Source: Coffea arabica
Taxonomy: Eukaryota > Streptophyta > Magnoliopsida > Gentianales > Rubiaceae
Direction of reading: 5' to 3'
Length of the DNA stretch: 64,000 nucleotides
NCBI RefSeq assembly: GCF_036785885.1
Contig: NC_092310.1
Span: 3,224,001-3,288,000, forward strand
Shown in pieces: positions 49,584-59,178 of the stretch. The stretch's first letter is position 1; the number at the start of each line of letters is the position of its first letter. The position numbers and the translations under genes were made by a program. A model generated the notes under the pieces. It was given only the letters and a program-made list of their open reading frames with translations. It did no database searches and was not told the origin of the DNA.

Positions 49584-49840
49584 TGTCAGGGTCGGTGAAT
49601 CAGATTTGGAAATTGGAGGGAAAGGGGAAAAGAGAGAGAATCAAGAATGAGAGAAAGAGAGAAATGTAACAGAAATTTGTTATTACAATCAGATATCCTG
49701 ACCAATCACAGAGCTCCTTATTTATAACCTGATGCAACCGACTAACTAACATTTTATAGTAAAGCGACACCGTTTCTCTTGCAACTGCTTCATTTAACTA
49801 GACTCACTAAAACGACGACGTATGATCGTTGTTCCTGACA
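49584..49840 (-). repeat. 5' LTR of the Reina-like chromovirus
   Basis: 257 bp, next to the tRNA-Met primer site, and flanked outside by the GTTTC duplication. Confidence 0.95.
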
Positions 49841-50950
49841 GTTTCTAGTCAATTTCTTCGCTGGCTTTCACCAAGTTTCATAGACTTTTAGTCTCCTCTG
49901 AGTTTGCATTCGACCAGATCGAACAGCTGAAAATTCCTGGATGAACCAATTGAACCATGCCAAATTTGTCTTCTTTTTCTGCTGCATTAGGGAAGCTAAA
50001 GAACAAGTTTTACTTTAAAAATATGTCTGGTAACCTTAAAATCTTATTAAGGTTCAATTACTTACTGAAGGGATTATGATGACGAACCAGGCTCTAAATA
50101 TAAATGTTCATAATAAAAAATATAGACACTGCAAGAGAAAGAGAGACTGAGATATTGTCCATGCAGGTCTGTGGTAAATTTATAGCTCTGTCTTTTAGAA
50201 AAATCAAAAGACGTCAAAAAGTTGAAAATATGAAGAAAAAGAAAAGGCAGCAAAAGGAAAAGATCTTAGAATTGTCAAATGAACAGCATCACCTACTCAA
50301 GTACAAAATAGTTGAAGAGGCAATTTTGGCATGTTTTAGGAATCACTCAACAGCTGCTCACAAATAGGCCTACTGAATAGTGCTTCAGAGACAATTTCAA
50401 ATATATGGCTTTATTGGGTATTGTTTGGAACCCAAGTTTTTTATCAAGTTTGTCTGCTATAAGTTTTTTAAAAACATTAACTACAGTAACCTTAAAAAAT
50501 TTCTCAAAATATTCAAAAATTTACACATTTCAAAAAATTTAAAAAAAAAAACTTTTACAGTAAGTTACAGTAAAGTTTTAGACAGACTTCTAAAAAACTC
50601 ACCTTTCAAATAGGGATGAAAATGTACTTCTAAAGAAAGGTGCTTAGTCATCCGCATAGATCACCTCTTTGGAGACAACATTGGAACATCTTATGTTTCA
50701 CTTCTCATGGCTATACACTCTCATTCACAGAAAGAAAACAAGATTGACCAAGAAAGTAGCATGTCGAATTCTCTCCAGAGGTGGATTTGCATATTTACCT
50801 TATATATGAAGCTTCATATTAAGATACGAATGATGTTGAAAACTCAAAATCAGTGAATAGTATGTTATGCTCTTTCTTGATAAATATCTAGAAAAAAAAA
50901 CTATTTTCCAAATTGTTTTGTCAAATAAAATCAAATTTCTCGACACAAGG
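49841..50950. other. Intergenic sequence with a MITE-like stretch
   Basis: No gene seen. About 50430-50610 carries 'tgtttggaacccaag...ttttta' and multiple 'acagtaa' phrases, closing with 'ttagacagacttctaaaaaactc', a pattern seen in common plant MITEs. The ends could not be fixed. A related stretch may lie near 60750-60840. Confidence 0.45.
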
Positions 50951-53722
50951 GGCTAATTACTCAGATTATGGTCGAGAAAAAAAAAGTTCGGACATGTACC
51001 GATCTGACAAGGTCGTGGTATAAATCTATGGGTACCGGGCCATGTCAGCCCGGCACCCAAACTTCATCCAATTTTTTTTTTGACTTCTGACACCGCTGTC
51101 GAGCTCACAGCCCGGCAGCAAAAAAAAAATTTTTTCAAAAAGGCTGTCGGCTACCGGGCTGACAATGCCCGGTAGCCGACAAGGTCTGATGGAGCCCGGC
51201 AGCCAGTCAAATTGTTTTAACAAAAAAAAGAGAAAATGACCTGTTTCATCCCTCACATTTCGTAAAAATATTCTTTTTGTCCTCACATTTAAAACGAAGC
51301 AAATTGGTCCTTCATATTTAAAAACCGAAACTTTTACATCCTAGAAATAAACTCTCGGTTGTGAATCAAACCATCTAGCAACCCGGTTACAAATTCTAGA
51401 GGTAGAATTGGTAGATCACTCGCAAAACATATTTCCAACAAATAAATTAAAATAATTAAAAAATCTTAATTAAAACACATTTGCTTTTTCAAAAGAACGA
51501 AATAGTGCTAAAGCTCTCAAGCACTAAACCCTTAGACAAATTCCTCAGTTTTGTTGCACTAAGGGTTTAGTGCTTGAGAGCTTTAGCACAATTTCGTTCT
51601 TTTGAAGAAACAAATGAGTTTTAATTAAGATTTTTTAATTACTTTAATTTATTTGTTAGAAATATGTTTTTGCGAGTAATCTACCAATTCTACCCCCAAA
51701 ATTTGTAACCGGGTTGTTAGATAGTTTGATTCACAACTGAGAGTTTATTTCTAGGATGTAAAAGCTTCAGTTTTTAAATGTGAAAGACCAATTTGCTTCG
51801 TTTTAAATGTGAGGGACAAAAAGAATATTTTTACGAAATGTGAGGGATGAAACAGGTCATTTTCCCTTAAAAAAAATGCAAAGTGGTCAGCAGGCTTGTG
51901 GACCAAAACAAAAAAATATTGGCTGGCAGCTCCCGTGAAGCAAAAAAACTGAACGAAAAGAAAAAGTTAGTACGTAGCAGATCATTTCCAGTGCATGTTT
52001 TACAATTTCAAATATTTGAATATGGGGATTTAGCGCTATTTTCATCTTTTATTATTATAATGCTTATCGCTATTGGGTGTATTCACAATTTGACAATGTC
52101 ATGTTATGCATTTTTTCTTCTTTTCATTTTTTTGCCTATTTTGTTTTTATATTGCACAACAAATTTATATTTATAAAATTATGTAGTCTATTAAAAATTA
52201 TATAACAATTTTAACAAATAATTTCTCAACAATTTGATACATGCATCTTATTGTAAAATGAATGAGATTTTTTTGTTTAAAACAGCCTTTGTTTAGTTTA
52301 ACATCATATAGAAGTAATTATTGATTTAACAAATCTATTTTCATCTAGTTCTATTGTTCGAATTTTGAAATATAATTTAATTAACTCCAAAAATAGTCGG
52401 ATTTAGTACGTTAGGCGGCGTAAATTTTGGATAAAAAATAAGGGCGAAATTGTTGTATTGGAAAATGGATGAAATTTTCAAAATTATTTAGTGAATTTTG
52501 TATATGTCAAAACAAATATTGTGGTACATTTTATTTTTTAATTGAATTTCATATTTGAAATAATTGAGGCGTAAATATAAAAGAAAATTTAGTGCAAAAA
52601 AGAAAATTTTAATTTGAGTATACAGTAACTTTAGTTGTAAATAGTATTAGGATATGAGTTTCAATCGGTTATGATCAGGTATTATAATTATAATAATAAA
52701 TAAAGGTGATTACTAATATAAAGTACTTATATGAATTTTTAAAAAATTTCTTGCCATTTCATCTTGTCTTTCCTTCATATTAAATTAAATATTTCAATAA
52801 TACAATTTAATGTATTTATATTTATGTTCATCTTAAATTGATAATTTTATTGAATAATTTAAATATTTATAAAATCTTTATTTCAATTGAAACTTAATAG
52901 ACAACTAGTTAAAATGCCAAAAAAAGAAAAAATATTATTCATTCGACTCAATGTCATATAGTTACTTATATTATAATAGAATATTTAATTAACTATTTTA
53001 ATTTATCAAATATAAGTATTGGACATTAGATGATGAATAAATTTTTAAGAGAACTTTTATTGTGATTTTAAAATATATAATATTTTGACCCATGCATAAT
53101 TCGCTTTCTTCGGTATCCGAATATACTTCTTCGTCCGTCTCCACATAGTAGAGTTGGCCTTCTTGCATTGCTTCTGCTTCTTATGCGCAAAAAAGTGAAC
53201 TTTCCACCGTAGACGTAACCTATTGTTCAATTTAGATAGTGAAGCGTTAGCAAATTTTAATTTTTTAAAAAAATTTGTTGTGCAATATAAAAACAAAATA
53301 GGCAAAAAAAGAAAAAAATGCATAACTAATTATATACAACTAATTGATGGACCGCTTTGCATAAGTCGATTATTTCAATGCATCCCCAATATAGATGTCA
53401 AAATAGACATCTTGTTAATAAGTTGCCTTTGTTAAACCGCTTTGCATTTTTTTTAAAAAACAATTTGACAACTTTTTAAACAATTTGACAGCTTTGTTCA
53501 ACCGCTCTGCCTGGCAGCCATCAGACCTTGTCGACAGCTTTTTTTAAAAAAAAATTTGACATAGCCCGGCAGCGGTGTCAGAAGTCAAAAAAAAAAAAAA
53601 ATTGGATGAAGTTTGGGTGCCAGGCTGACACGGCCCGGTACCCATAGATTTGTACTACAACCTTGTCAGATCGGTACATGTCCGAATTTTTTTTTCCTCG
53701 ACCATAATCTGAGTAATTCGCC
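50951..53722. mobile_element. Non-autonomous MULE with long terminal inverted repeats
   Basis: Left arm 50951-about 51215 and right arm about 53500-53722 are inverted copies (GGCTAATTACTCAGATTATG at the left edge; CATAATCTGAGTAATTCGCC at the right edge). Flanked by a 9-bp duplication, GACACAAGG / GGCACAAGG (50942-50950 and 53723-53731), with one mismatch. The arms are unusually GC-rich (CCCGGCAGC, GGTACCGGGCC). The interior is about 80% AT and lacks a transposase. A second inverted pair lies inside (about 52109-52170 against 53266-53325), and a foldback element sits next to the left arm. Confidence 0.85.
51231..51866. mobile_element. Foldback element nested in the MULE
   Basis: An almost perfect palindrome. 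The arms, about 300 bp each (51231-51533 and 51561-51866), start GAAAATGACCTGTTTCATCC and end in the inverted form, with a loop of about 30 bp. It sits in A-rich sequence, so its target duplication cannot be read with certainty. The transcript would form a long hairpin. Confidence 0.9.
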
Positions 53723-53797
53723 GGCACAAGGGGACATTGATTCCATATTTGGAAAAATATATGCATTAGGACCCTATCCCATGCTATGCTATCAATG

Positions 53798-55398
53798 CAA
53801 TGTTTTGAAAACCGGACTGGACCGGCCGGTTCGATCGATCGAATCACGAACCGGTCATGTCTCCGGTCCGATTCACTACTAAAGTTGACTTGTTATAAGA
53901 ACCGGTCAAAACCGTTAGAACCGTTCAATCCGGATTGACCCATTGAACCACAGTTTTTTATTTTTTCCTAATTTTTTAAATCGAATTTAAAAGTCTTGAA
54001 AGGTGAAAACACATCTTCCCAACTTTTCTTTCTAACCCTAATTTCTAATGACGGCTGCCGCACACTCTCTCTCATTCTTAATCTCTTCTCCAGTTCTCTT
54101 TCTTCTTGTTTCAAATTAAGAATCCAAATTCTCAATGGTATCGGGCTTCTTAAATATGGGGTTTCTCAACTTCAATTCTCTATTTTTTCTGGCAAAAGAT
54201 TGGATTAATCTCACAAATCTTAACTCTCAAGACATCGTCCAGGTTAGTTTCATTTTTTTTTTCATTTATTTGTTTATTACTTGGCGTTTGACAGATTGTA
54301 TGATTCTTGAGGTCTGCAATTTTTGGTAGTTTTATTTTTATTGTTCGATTTTTCTTTGAAGAGCAATTTGTCTATTTCAGTTTTTTTTTCTTTTTCTTTT
54401 GTGGGTAAGAATTTGAATGCCATAAGAGAAAACCAGTGCAGAAAGCTAATTTACTTGATCAACTATTATGTCACAAAACTCAGGATTCAATTCCTATTTT
54501 TGGTATTGTATATGTACTTCACTTTTGTTGATTATGTACTGGAAAATTCCTGAAGTACTTTGCACTAAAATATATAATTTATTTTGGCTACTCTTATCCA
54601 TTAGGAATACTCAAGAACATAATCTTTATACCAGGCAGACAAACGATGTTAGGGACACTATTTAGTGGATTTTCCAAAATATTGCAACAGGCTACACTTG
54701 CAATTTTTGTGCCTATTCCAGAGCATGATGATCAAATTGCGTGGCTTGAAAATTCTTCAGGGATGTTTACCGTAAAGGATGCTAGGAAAACATTCCGGCC
54801 CGAGGTACCGCTGTACATTGAAGTAGTTTAGTATGGTATGAAAATCACATCCCTAGACATGTTTTTATATTGTGTTTGGTATGTAACAAAAACTTAGTAC
54901 GCTGGATTTGAGGAAATGCAGTGTTTTCAGTTGGGGAAAAATTCCTAGAACTCATGAAAATTGGATTCTACTTGTAGAGTGGGGCTTAGATTTTAAGCAA
55001 TTTTGTTGGTTTGCGATGCTTAGCGTTATTTTGCTGATGTAGTTTGAGGATTTCCTCGTGTATGTGCTACATTGCAAATCATTAATGAAATTCTTTCTGT
55101 TTTGCTAAAAAAAAATTATTTTTTTGATAGGTATAACTGAGATGAATTATTTGCTTGATTTTACAATTTAAAAAATTAATCTATGAAAGTCAAGTGGTTT
55201 GAAATATTTAACTTTTTAGCAAGTGATGTCTTGAATTAGTCTATGAGATTTCTTATTCTGTGCACATGTATGTGTGTAATACATATATATATTTATATAT
55301 ATATAAATCATTGAATCAGGATTGAATCGGTTCGATCGGTTGAATCTCGATCCTCTCACCTTACCGGTTCAATTAACGGTTCGAGTTTCAAAACATTG
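53798..55398 (+). mobile_element. Chimeric DNA element, copy 2 (both ends present)
   Basis: 1601 bp with inverted ends CAATGTTTTGAAA...TTTCAAAACATTG and GGACCGGCCGGTT / GGTTCGATCGGTT material inside each end. It shares its first 1.16 kb with 12975-14142 at about 95% identity by eye. The interior has a first-exon-like ORF (54135-54242, MVSGFLNMGF...) ending at a CAG/GTTAGT donor-like site, then a T-rich intron-like stretch. After that comes a LINE zf-RVT fragment (DDQIAWLENSSGMFTVKDA, then WYENHIPRHVFILCL in another frame). Flanking octamers are TATCAATG (left) and GATAAATG (right), six of eight matching. Terminal sequence and octamer length point to a hAT-like element, but no transposase is present. 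Confidence 0.72.
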
Positions 55399-55654
55399 GA
55401 TAAATGAGGTGGTCTACCACAGACCGGTGATTGTGTCATGTCCTTCCGCTTTTGTTTCAATCAATATTGTCTGGTTGTCTTCTAGGCCCCCAAGAAACGA
55501 TCATGATAGGCATGAAGGCTGTGCTATTTCTGATTTATCCACAGAATTCTGAGCCTCACAAGTTGAAAAGTATACGTGTACGTTTTATTTAGCCTTATCA
55601 CCATCTTTTGAGTGTTTCTTGAGCCAAACAACACATTATTATGTGTGTACTGAC

Positions 55655-55990
55655 TAGGGGTGTACATCGAAATCGAATTCGGCAATTTAGAATTTTGAAT
55701 TCAAAATTTTTGGAATTTTGGACATTAGAAAATTCGGCTGATTTCAAATTCGATTTCACAAATTTTGAATTCGAATTCGTCAATTCAGAATTCGATAGTA
55801 ATCGATTTCATCGAATTCTAATTTTTATATTATAATTATATATAAGTTTTGCTAAACTAAATGCTAACTTTTGTATAATATATGTTTAAATTTATAACAT
55901 AGTGTACAGCTAACTTAATAAGACTTATTATTGTATTGTTATATAATATAATTATTAGTTAGATGTATTATTATATATTATAAATTTTAT

Positions 55991-56032
<42 letters not shown>

Positions 56033-56249
56033 CATACGAATTTGAAATCGAATTAGGTATTCGATTTTTTATTTCGAATTGTGAATTCGAAATCAAAAAT
56101 TCTATTTTGAAAAAATACATTCCCGAATTCGAACCAAATTCGTATATTTCAAAAACGGAAAACTTCCGCTTTACCGATTTCAAAAATTTCGAATTCAATT
56201 TGAATTCAATTGGTAAATCAGTTTTTTTTTTCGAATTTGCATATTCCCA
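55655..56249. mobile_element. hAT-like MITE (TAGGGGTGTACATCG type)
   Basis: 595 bp flanked by the perfect 8-bp duplication GTACTGAC (55647-55654 and 56250-56257). The ends TAGGGGTGTACATCGAAATC and ...CGAATTTGCATATTCCCA are weakly inverted. The interior repeats AATTCGAATT-type motifs and an (AT)n run near 56000-56032. Confidence 0.85.
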
Positions 56250-56852
56250 GTACTGACTTCAAAAATTAACGAGTTTGAGAGTCAAGACCAAGACAATTGA
56301 GCTAATTTACTTTTTGTATTTAGACATTTTTTATAATTAATTATAATTTTAAAAAAATTAATATCTAAAATTTATCTTAACGAGCACTCACTAGTCAAAT
56401 CATTAACGTTACTGAAGTATGACTTTTTTTATTTATTTAAAGTCAATGAATGCAAGAAAATGTCATCATTCCATGAAGCAGTGGACAGCATTGCTACACT
56501 TGTAATAGAGAATCTATGCAAGATTTTAACGTGTTACCATGCTCAAGAACATGTTTGTTAGTATGTTAGTTTTGAAGTGCATGGTTGTACCTTTACTGTT
56601 CAATAGAATATGTCCAAGTCAACCCGATTGTATAATTCTTATAATATCTCGTATAAATTAGTATAACTTTAGTGTAAAAATTGAGTTTGTAACTTATACA
56701 ATTAAAGTTGTGAAGCATTCCTGATTATATCAAAATTGTATGAATTTATACCTGATATTGTTCGATTCACACAACTGGTTGGAATTGGAACTTATGAGGA
56801 CCCAAATCCTGTATCCATTCCATACCGCTTAGCATGTTCGGCTAGTTTGTGT

Positions 56853-57436
56853 CTATGTTTTCAGAATCGGACCGGATAGCGACTCGGCCAAGGTCAGGGG
56901 TCAATGGGTTCGACCGGGAGTCGATAGGGGTCGAACCGGATGACGTCATAAATAAAAATTATTTAAAAATTAAAATATTATATATATCATATCTAATAAT
57001 ATATTGATATTAATAAAGGTATATTCATATATATTTGATGTTTCAAATATATTTAACAAGAAAATACAAAGAAATTAGAACAATCAAGTAGCAATTTATA
57101 TTATTTAATAAATATTAACAAGTTTAGAATTAAAATTATGAATTTAATTGAAAAATAACATCAAATTGTAGGACAATATTTATAAAGTATCAAATATTTG
57201 AGGTATACGAATAAGTTTTAACAATTTAGGGGGTCAAAACATAATATTATAAAGTTTGAATTTTTTTTAAAAAAATTACTGTTGAACCGGAAAAATCGAT
57301 TTTTTCCCGGTCAAACCCGGGTTTTGACCGGCTTTGACCGAATTTTAAAATTTCTGGTTTTCTAATATGACTCGGACCGGCTACCTGGCCGATTCCCGGT
57401 TCGACCGGCCGGTCCGGTCCGAGTTTTAAAACAGAG
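56853..57436. mobile_element. hAT-like MITE (CGGACCGG ends)
   Basis: 584 bp flanked by the perfect 8-bp duplication GTTTGTGT (56845-56852 and 57437-57444). The inverted ends CTATGTTTTCAGAATCGGAC and (reversed) CTCTGTTTTAAAACTCGGAC resemble the ends of the chimeric elements at 12975 and 53798, which suggests one superfamily. Confidence 0.88.
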
Positions 57437-57444
57437 GTTTGTGT

Positions 57445-58230
57445 ATGGAGATACTTTTATAAACCTCTCCTGATGTTTCAAATAATTGCATTGGCCTCCT
57501 CCCAAAATTTCCAAAATATTAGTGACCTCCCCTAAAACTAATTATTGTGTAACAAATTAGCCCAATTCAAAAAAATTAACAATAAAAATATGTTTTTAGG
57601 AAAGAAAAAATAAAATAATTCCACAAGTGTGCCTCATATATTGCATTAGTTAGTTAATCTATAGTATGTAAAGTAAATATTTATGTTAACAAAGTCAAAC
57701 GCCAGGAGATGTAAGTGCAATTGATGGGGATTGCAACTTGCAAGCATCGGTTGAAAGTATATGACTTACTTTTTATCAGTTGTGGATTATGCAGATCCAA
57801 TACCCCAAACTTTGTTCTTGTATGAGTTGCAAAATAAACAAAAGTACAAAAACCATGCCTACAATTGGAAGGATTGAGGAGCATCATAGCTGAGACGTAA
57901 TTTACTCTATCAATGAAGAAAATAGGACCATTATTTTCAAGATTCAAGATTCAAAATTCAACTCAGATTGATCTTAAAATGCAACTATGATCCAGAAATA
58001 CTGAATAAATATTAATATGTGAAGAATTTTTAACAAAAGATTAAAGTACATTCCTCTTTTAAACAACCTTTTTCTTCTTCATACATTACAACAAAAGGAA
58101 GAACTGGAATCCAAATGCCATCAAAACAAGCAAACAATATCCCAACGCAAATTTCAAATTTTTGCCCCTGACACCTTTGGTTTTTACTGAGCTAGAATCA
58201 TTGTAGGCTTAACTAGAAAAGCGTCTTTGT
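57445..58230. other. Spacer and 3' UTR of the DUF716 gene
   Basis: Begins with 'aaacctctcctgatgtttcaa', a repeat phrase also seen near 61600. The minus ORF 57681-57947 has no known motif. The 3' UTR of the minus-strand gene should lie in the right part. Confidence 0.5.
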
Positions 58231-59088
58231 TTATTTTCTGAACCTAAAATCATCATCATCCTCCTCCAATTTTGTTAAAGATTGATACTCGGCTTTTCCA
58301 GGGAACACTTTGTAGAGTCCCAAGTAAAGACACATACAAAAAACTGTAACTCCAACTAAATACCAGCTAAATTGAATGTTCACCAATGATTTAGCTCTGG
58401 CAAGGGCTTCAAGATCATGGCATCTAACAACATAATGACCATCTTCCAAGTTCATAAAACAGCCTTTGGGAATGTACTCTGGTGTCCAAAGCATGATTCC
58501 CATGACCATCAGCCAAACTCCTTGGAACAAGATGCTAAGAGACCTTATAAAATTATTCAAGAAATTCTGGGGGTAACCTATGCATAATAGGGTAGTGAAA
58601 AATGAGACAAGTATGACAATTTGTAGAAGCCAGTGGTATTGGCCTTCCACACCCGTGTGATCAGTAGAATGGAGATGGAAGAGGAGATATTCCTGGCCGA
58701 AGGCAATGGCTCCGAGCATTTGGGTCAGGCCATGTTGAGCTGGGGGCTGGATTTTGTCTAGGATGATGGAGAAAAGTGCATAAATGAAGATAGTCAAGGA
58801 TATGTTCGAGTGCTCAAAGTTGTGAAGATGGTTTGATGGGATGGTGCCATCAGGGTCCAGTGGTTGGTGCCTGGCTGGACTAATGAAGAGTTCCATGGAT
58901 ATTGAGGCAATGCAGCCTCCCATGATCAAGAGAAGTTCGAAGTACCTGCTTTTTGAAGTGGGAAACCATGGCAAAGATGTGTAGGATTTTGGACGGAGAA
59001 AGTGAAGCCTGATATGGTTAACTAAATGCCAGAGTCCAATCAGAAAGAAACCAAATCCAGGTGTCACATGTCCTACCAAACTGCCCAT
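58231..59088 (-). CDS. DUF716 / TMEM45-family multi-pass membrane protein
   Basis: 285 residues from MGSLVGHVTPGFGFFLIGLW. An in-frame Met 23 residues upstream (59157) lies inside the TATA-proximal leader, and the MGSLxGHxxPG start matches the family. About seven hydrophobic segments (about 9-28, 50-68, 97-111, 122-138, 152-170, 185-201, 238-258) predict an integral membrane protein. Family hallmarks seen: GHVTPGFGFFLIGLWH, NFEHSNISL, and FHLHSTDHTGVEGQYHWLLQ. The C-terminus is acidic (LEEDDDDFRFRK). The length is normal for the family, whose plant members are sometimes annotated as 'viral-response' proteins. The biochemical function is unknown. Single exon, no lesion seen, no neighbour in obvious functional relation. 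Confidence 0.9.
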   Translation of the reverse strand: MGSLVGHVTPGFGFFLIGLWHLVNHIRLHFLRPKSYTSLPWFPTSKSRYFELLLIMGGCIASISMELFISPARHQPLDPDGTIPSNHLHNFEHSNISLTIFIYALFSIILDKIQPPAQHGLTQMLGAIAFGQEYLLFHLHSTDHTGVEGQYHWLLQIVILVSFFTTLLCIGYPQNFLNNFIRSLSILFQGVWLMVMGIMLWTPEYIPKGCFMNLEDGHYVVRCHDLEALARAKSLVNIQFSWYLVGVTVFCMCLYLGLYKVFPGKAEYQSLTKLEEDDDDFRFRK

Positions 59089-59163
59089 TGCCTTGCCTCT
59101 CGTTCTGCTTTCTTGCTTGCTTGTTTGTTTTGTGGGTTTTGCATGTTTACTACACAAGGAGGC

Positions 59164-59178
59164 TATATATATATATAA
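59164..59178 (-). promoter_or_regulatory. TATA box of the DUF716 gene
   Basis: A TATATATATATATAA run lies about 75 bp upstream of the start codon on the minus strand, a usual distance for a short 5' UTR. Confidence 0.55.

Larger units (their letters stand above)
44651..49840 (-). mobile_element. Reina-like chromovirus (Ty3/gypsy), near full length, broken
   Basis: 5190 bp with 257-bp LTRs at both ends and the target duplication GTTTC (44646-44650 and 49841-49845). Primer site for initiator tRNA-Met (GCTCTGATACCA in plus reading, 49569-49580). Purine tract AAGGAGGAGGCAA beside the left LTR. Minus-strand parts in order: gag with a CCHC knuckle (about 48450-49480), protease (about 48150-48350), reverse transcriptase with FFDDILIYS (about 46950-47560), RNase H (about 46450-46900), integrase (about 45300-46200), and a C-terminal chromodomain (about 44930-45130). 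The chromodomain plus small size and short LTRs indicate the Reina clade. The LTRs differ at about 4 positions (1.6%), roughly 0.6 million years at 1.3e-8. It carries about three or four breaks and is a fossil. Confidence 0.93.
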
